Assembly (NCBI GenBank): GCA_013203085.1
Contig: JABMQX010000196.1
Coordinates: 1-9,282, forward strand
Direction: 5' to 3'
DNA: 9,282 nt
Source of the DNA: a bacterium
GTDB lineage: Bacteria; Auribacterota; JABMQX01
Part shown: in pieces, positions 6,708 through 9,282 of the stretch
Layout of the letters: every line of letters begins with the position of its first letter
Numbering within the stretch: position 1 is the first letter of the stretch
The notes under the pieces: model-generated
The model's input: the letters and a program-made list of their open reading frames with translations, nothing else
Databases searched by the model: none
Told to the model about the DNA's origin: nothing
Translations under genes and position numbers: made by a program

Positions 6708-6785
6708 CCCCCTTGCTGAGAGAAAACATGCGTTCGCCTGCGGAGGGAGGAGGCGAGCGCTAAGAGTAAGGGGGGCAGGTGCCCC
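6708..6785 (+). promoter_or_regulatory. Attenuator-like set of competing hairpins in the ymdB leader
   Basis: Three helices can form in the rny-ymdB spacer. The inner hairpin is GCGTTCGCCT (6730-6739) with AGGCGAGCGC (6751-6760), ten pairs with one G-U. An enclosing stem is CCCCCTTGCT (6708-6717) with AGTAAGGGGG (6765-6774), ten pairs with one G-U. A 3' hairpin, GGGGC-AGGT-GCCCC (6772-6785), shares three G residues with the enclosing stem, so the two compete. The 3' hairpin is followed by GTTCTTCCT, too poor in T for a convincing terminator. The loop of the inner hairpin contains GGAGGGAGG (6742-6750), a ribosome-binding-like tract with no start codon close downstream. Confidence 0.4.
6728..6763 (+). 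CDS. Possible 11-residue leader peptide before ymdB
   Basis: ATG 6728 opens a tiny frame, MRSPAEGGGER, ending at TAA 6761-6763. It lies entirely over the inner hairpin of the ymdB leader, and its stop codon lies just before the 3' arm of the enclosing stem. A purine-rich GAGAG (6718-6722) upstream could be a weak ribosome-binding site. The position resembles a translated attenuator leader, but there is no strong run of one regulatory amino acid (only three glycines). Frames this short arise easily by chance, so this is a weak suggestion. Confidence 0.12.
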   Translation: MRSPAEGGGER

Positions 6786-6810
6786 GTTCTTCCTCAGATG
6801 GAAATGTAAG

Positions 6811-7635
6811 ATGAACATTCTTTTCGCGGGAGATATCGTCGGAAAACCGGGAAGAAGGGCGGTCGAAGCGCTGTGTGCCGGCATTAAAGAGCGATACGCT
6901 ATTGATTTGTTCATCGCCAACGGGGAGAACGCAGCCGGAGGGTCGGGCATAACGACCGATATGGTCTGGCAGCTTCACTCTTTCGGCGTTGACGTAATTA
7001 CCATGGGGGACCACGTCTGGAGACAGAAGGACATCCTGAATGTAATTGATGAAGACCGCCGCCTCATCAGGCCGGCGAACTTCCCCCCCGGAACACCGGG
7101 GGCCGGCAGCACCGTCGTGGAGGTTCCCGGGCGAGGCAAGGTCGGCGTGATTAACGTCCTGGGGCGGGTTCTGATGTTTCGGCTGCCGCTGGATTGCCCT
7201 TTCCGCGCGGCGGAGAAGGAACTCGAAGAGATAAGAAAAGAAACGAAGATCATCATAGTGGATGTCCATGCGGAGGCAACGTCTGAAAAACTCGCCTTCG
7301 GTCGGTTTCTGGACGGGAGGGTCTCCGCTGTCGTAGGAACCCACACGCACGTTTTGACTGCTGACGAGGTTGTTCTCGAGGGAGGCACTGCTTATATCAC
7401 AGATTGTGGTATGACGGGACCTTTCCGTTCGATTCTCGGAAGGCAGATTGAGCCGGTTCTCAAGAGCTTCGTGACCAGGATGCCCGCTTATTTCAAGGTG
7501 GCCAAGGAGGATGTCAGGTTGACGGGAGTGGTTCTGGAAATTGACGAGGAAACAGGGAAAGCGTGTCGCATAGAGAGAATCCAGGTGAGATTGGAGGACG
7601 AACGCGAGGCGATTGCAGAGGGTCAGGAACAATGA
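6811..7635 (+). CDS. ymdB: YmdB-family metallophosphoesterase (TIGR00282)
   Basis: This 274-residue cytoplasmic protein belongs to the YmdB family of dimetal phosphodiesterases. In Bacillus the family hydrolyses 2',3'-cyclic nucleotides and influences biofilm and motility decisions, and its gene neighbours rny. Metal-binding positions are visible: D8 (FAGDIVGKPGRRAV), E39 and N40 (NGENAAGGSGIT), H68 (TMGDHVW), H153 (DVHAEATSEK), and H178 and H180 (GTHTHV). The family usually has Asn in the GNH motif (N67 in the Bacillus protein, from memory); here it is Asp (GDH, D67). Length and the C-terminal segment (YITDCGMTGPFRSILG, FKVAKEDVRLTGVVLEID) are typical. ATG 6811 aligns with family starts, but only a weak GGAAATG-like ribosome-binding site precedes it. 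Its stop overlaps the xseA start in ATGA. Confidence 0.93.
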   Translation: MNILFAGDIVGKPGRRAVEALCAGIKERYAIDLFIANGENAAGGSGITTDMVWQLHSFGVDVITMGDHVWRQKDILNVIDEDRRLIRPANFPPGTPGAGSTVVEVPGRGKVGVINVLGRVLMFRLPLDCPFRAAEKELEEIRKETKIIIVDVHAEATSEKLAFGRFLDGRVSAVVGTHTHVLTADEVVLEGGTAYITDCGMTGPFRSILGRQIEPVLKSFVTRMPAYFKVAKEDVRLTGVVLEIDEETGKACRIERIQVRLEDEREAIAEGQEQ

Positions 7636-8906
7636 TCCCGCGAGGCATCAGCACTCAGCAAGAATCTCCGAGAATCTATTCGGTGTCGCAGTTGACTCGC
7701 GACATAAAGACACTCCTGGAGACGAAATATCCGGCAGTCCGGGTCGAGGGTGAGATATCGAATTTCCGCCTCTCGCCGACCGGGCACGCCTACTTCAGTC
7801 TCAAGGACGAGTTCTGCCAGATGTCCGCGGTCATCTTCCGGTCGCAGCTCCGCGGCCTGTCGGCCCCTTTGAAGGACGGCATGAGAGTTGTCCTCTCCGG
7901 CAGCATCGGGCTTTACGAGAGACGCGGAGAGTATCAGATAATCGTCTCGAGGGTCGAGGAGAAAGGGGTCGGCGCTCTGCAAATCGCCTTCGAAAAGCTC
8001 AAGAGAAAGTTGTTCGAGGAAGGGCTGTTCCGTCCCGAGCACAAGAAGCCCATTCCACTGCTTCCCCGCCGGATAGGCGTTGTCACCTCCCCGACGGGCG
8101 CGGCCATCCGCGACATTCTGAATGTTCTCGAAAGAAGGTTCTCGAATCTGCATATCATTCTCAACCCGGTGAGGGTGCAGGGCTACGAGGCCGCTGGTGA
8201 GATCGCGACTGCCATTTCCGATTTCAGCCGTATGAGCAACGTAGATGTCATTATCGTCGGGCGGGGAGGGGGAAGTCTTGAGGACCTCTGGGCTTTCAAT
8301 GAGGAAGTCGTCGCCCGCGCCATCTACGCCTCGAAAATCCCCATCATTTCCGCCGTGGGGCACGAGATAGATTGGACAATAAGCGACTTCGTCGCCGACG
8401 TCAGGGCGCCCACTCCCTCGGCAGCCGCCGAGCTCGTCATTGGACGGAAGGACGAGATGGTCGAACGAATCAGTGCCTTTCGCGACAGGCTTTATCACTA
8501 CGCTTCTGCGCTTTTGGCAGATTCCCGCAGGAGGGTGGACATCGCCAGACAGAGCTATGTTTTTCGTCAGCCCGGAGATTTGGTCAAGCAATACCGGCAG
8601 CAAGTTGACGAGCTGCTGGATAGGTTAAGCCTCCTCTGCCGCCATCACCTTGAGATTTCCGCTCAAAAGGTTCAGAGCCTGGGCAGCCGCCTGGAATCGC
8701 TCAATCCGGAAAGTGTCCTCGCGAGAGGATACAGTATAACTCTGGACATAGCCAACGGCACAGTGATATACCATGTGGCACAGGCGGAAATGGGGAGAGA
8801 AGTCAGGACACTCGTCAGGGATGGTTCCTTCATTTCCCGGGTCTCCGATGTCCGTCCGGGAGGTGCTACCTGGAGAACCAAGAGCAATGGGAGCTCCCGC
8901 GAATAA
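7632..8906 (+). CDS. xseA: Exodeoxyribonuclease VII large subunit
   Basis: XseA is the catalytic chain of exonuclease VII, which degrades single-stranded DNA from both ends to acid-insoluble oligonucleotides and works in mismatch and recombination repair. The 424-residue product has an N-terminal OB fold (YSVSQLTRDIKTLLETKYPAVRVEGEISNF at 16-45, then HAYFSLKD). The catalytic region follows, with RIGVVTSPTGAAIRDIL (147-163), GRGGGSLEDLWAFNEE (210-225) and GHEIDWTISDFVADVRAPTPSAAAE (243-267). A helical region binds XseB, and the C-terminal motif is LNPESVLARGYS. The frame opens earlier at GTG 7563, inside ymdB, but the extra residues are unlike the family. ATG 7632 overlaps the ymdB stop by four bases (ATGA) and has GAGGG (7618-7622) 9 nt upstream. 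Together these indicate translational coupling and an ymdB-xseA-xseB operon. Confidence 0.96.
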   Translation: MIPRGISTQQESPRIYSVSQLTRDIKTLLETKYPAVRVEGEISNFRLSPTGHAYFSLKDEFCQMSAVIFRSQLRGLSAPLKDGMRVVLSGSIGLYERRGEYQIIVSRVEEKGVGALQIAFEKLKRKLFEEGLFRPEHKKPIPLLPRRIGVVTSPTGAAIRDILNVLERRFSNLHIILNPVRVQGYEAAGEIATAISDFSRMSNVDVIIVGRGGGSLEDLWAFNEEVVARAIYASKIPIISAVGHEIDWTISDFVADVRAPTPSAAAELVIGRKDEMVERISAFRDRLYHYASALLADSRRRVDIARQSYVFRQPGDLVKQYRQQVDELLDRLSLLCRHHLEISAQKVQSLGSRLESLNPESVLARGYSITLDIANGTVIYHVAQAEMGREVRTLVRDGSFISRVSDVRPGGATWRTKSNGSSRE

Positions 8907-9225
8907 GAAAGAAAAAAGCTTTGAGGCAGCCCTCAAGAGACTGGAAGAGATCGTCTCCGAGATGGAGCGAGGAGACCTCTCCCTCGACGCCATGCTCAAG
9001 AAGTTCAACGAGGGAATGGGGCTGTCTCAGTTCTGTTCCAGGAAGCTTGACGAAGCTGAGAAAAAAATCGAAATCCTCGTGAAGAAGGAGGGAGGTTCAA
9101 AGACCCGCGAGTTCTTGGCATCCTCGGAAGCTGCCCCCGATCGTGAAAGCTCCAAAGAAGGTTTCGAGGGAGACGAGGAAACGCCCGAGGAGGAAGGCGG
9201 CGAGGACGGAGAACCCCTGTTCTGA
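8887..9225 (+). CDS. xseB: Exodeoxyribonuclease VII small subunit
   Basis: XseB binds the coiled helical arm of XseA in several copies and is needed for stable, active exonuclease VII. The family core spans about residues 10-70 and is clear: KSFEAALKRLEEIVSEMERGDLSLDAMLKKFNEGMGLSQFCSRKLDEAEKKIEILVKK. The product is 112 aa, longer than the usual 70-85, because of an acidic, low-complexity tail (residues 75-112, rich in Glu, Asp and Gly) ending in EPLF. ATG 8887 overlaps the end of xseA by 20 nt and has GGAG (8872-8875) 11 nt upstream. The frame also runs upstream to ATG 8773, but that part is out of frame with xseA and lies within its conserved C-terminus, so it is not used. Confidence 0.93.
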   Translation: MGAPANKKEKSFEAALKRLEEIVSEMERGDLSLDAMLKKFNEGMGLSQFCSRKLDEAEKKIEILVKKEGGSKTREFLASSEAAPDRESSKEGFEGDEETPEEEGGEDGEPLF

Positions 9226-9254
9226 TCGCCTTGATCGAGCGTGTTACTGCCGGG

Positions 9255-9278
9255 CGGGAGTTGCGAGTGGCACTCCCG
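9255..9278 (+). other. GC-rich hairpin after xseB
   Basis: CGGGAGT (9255-9261) pairs with ACTCCCG (9272-9278). With one bulged T, GC (9263-9264) pairs with GC (9270-9271), leaving a five-base loop GAGTG. It lies 30 nt after the xseB stop, where an operon terminator could sit. The four bases that follow before the window ends (GTAC) are not a T-tract, so termination is not supported. Confidence 0.25.
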
Positions 9279-9282
9279 GTAC

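Noticed and set aside
5131..6729. A 532-codon open frame on the minus strand across almost all of rny.
   Set aside because: It is antisense to a clear RNase Y gene with intact KH and HD motifs, and its product shows no recognisable domain. Long antisense frames are expected opposite GC-rich genes with this codon usage.
7563..7631. GTG 7563 as the start of xseA.
   Set aside because: It lies deep within ymdB and adds non-family residues. ATG 7632 has a good ribosome-binding site and the classic ATGA overlap.
6760..7632. Minus-strand frames opposite ymdB and xseA (6760-7632 and 7623-8603).
   Set aside because: Both lie opposite well-identified genes, have no ribosome-binding context or family motifs, and look like codon-usage shadows.
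9231..9282. Start of a next gene at TTG 9231 (LIERVTAGRELRVALPV) or GTG 9241.
   Set aside because: Only 14 to 17 codons are visible, no ribosome-binding site lies at the right distance, and the residues match no family start I recognise.
1..9282. A novel defence, mobile or biosynthetic system.
   Set aside because: Every sizeable gene has a clear housekeeping identity, all are co-directional, and there are no terminal repeats, transposase, integrase, CRISPR repeats or cargo-like genes.

Overview
This 9.3 kb window is a dense, single-strand housekeeping cluster from a free-living bacterium with moderately high GC. All recognisable genes lie on the + strand, in the order pheS (3' end only), pheT, zapA, 6S RNA (ssrS), rarA/mgsA, the 5-formyltetrahydrofolate cyclo-ligase gene (fau/ygfA family), rny, ymdB, xseA and xseB. 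The lineage cannot be fixed without searches. The rny-ymdB pair and the zapA-6S-cyclo-ligase neighbourhood recur in several phyla, including Deltaproteobacteria-like groups, Firmicutes and uncultured candidate phyla. Non-ATG starts (TTG for rarA, probably CTG for the cyclo-ligase) and tight overlaps suggest a compact genome. I see no mobile element, CRISPR array, tRNA or sign of recent transfer.

Layout. Positions 1-59 are the last codons of pheS. An 87-nt spacer with a UUCG-capped hairpin precedes pheT (147-2570), which encodes the phenylalanyl-tRNA synthetase beta chain. zapA (2623-2958) encodes a small FtsZ-ring protein. The 221-nt gap 2959-3179 is the longest non-coding stretch, and it folds into a long, bulged, rod-like RNA ending in a T7 tract. 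With its position next to zapA, this identifies 6S RNA. rarA (3180-4538) follows with a strong ribosome-binding site and a TTG start. The cyclo-ligase frame continues upstream of its first ATG/GTG/TTG-type codon and restores the missing conserved N-terminus, so its start is probably a CTG inside the end of rarA. rny (5086-6699) encodes membrane-anchored RNase Y. A 111-nt spacer with competing hairpins and a tiny ORF leads to ymdB (6811-7635). ymdB overlaps xseA (7632-8906) by ATGA, and xseA overlaps xseB (8887-9225) by 20 nt. The last 57 nt hold a GC-rich hairpin and no gene I can support.

How the genes relate. The cluster combines translation (PheST), division (ZapA), replication-fork and recombination maintenance (RarA, exonuclease VII) and folate recycling. 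It also holds three players in RNA-level control: 6S RNA (sequesters RNA polymerase), RNase Y (starts mRNA decay) and YmdB (a phosphodiesterase of the family linked to RNase Y in Bacillus). Nothing here is a new multi-gene system. The points most worth a second look are the CTG start of the cyclo-ligase gene, the mutually exclusive helices in the 6S RNA, the attenuator-like leader before ymdB, and an Asn-to-Asp change at a metal-binding position of YmdB.
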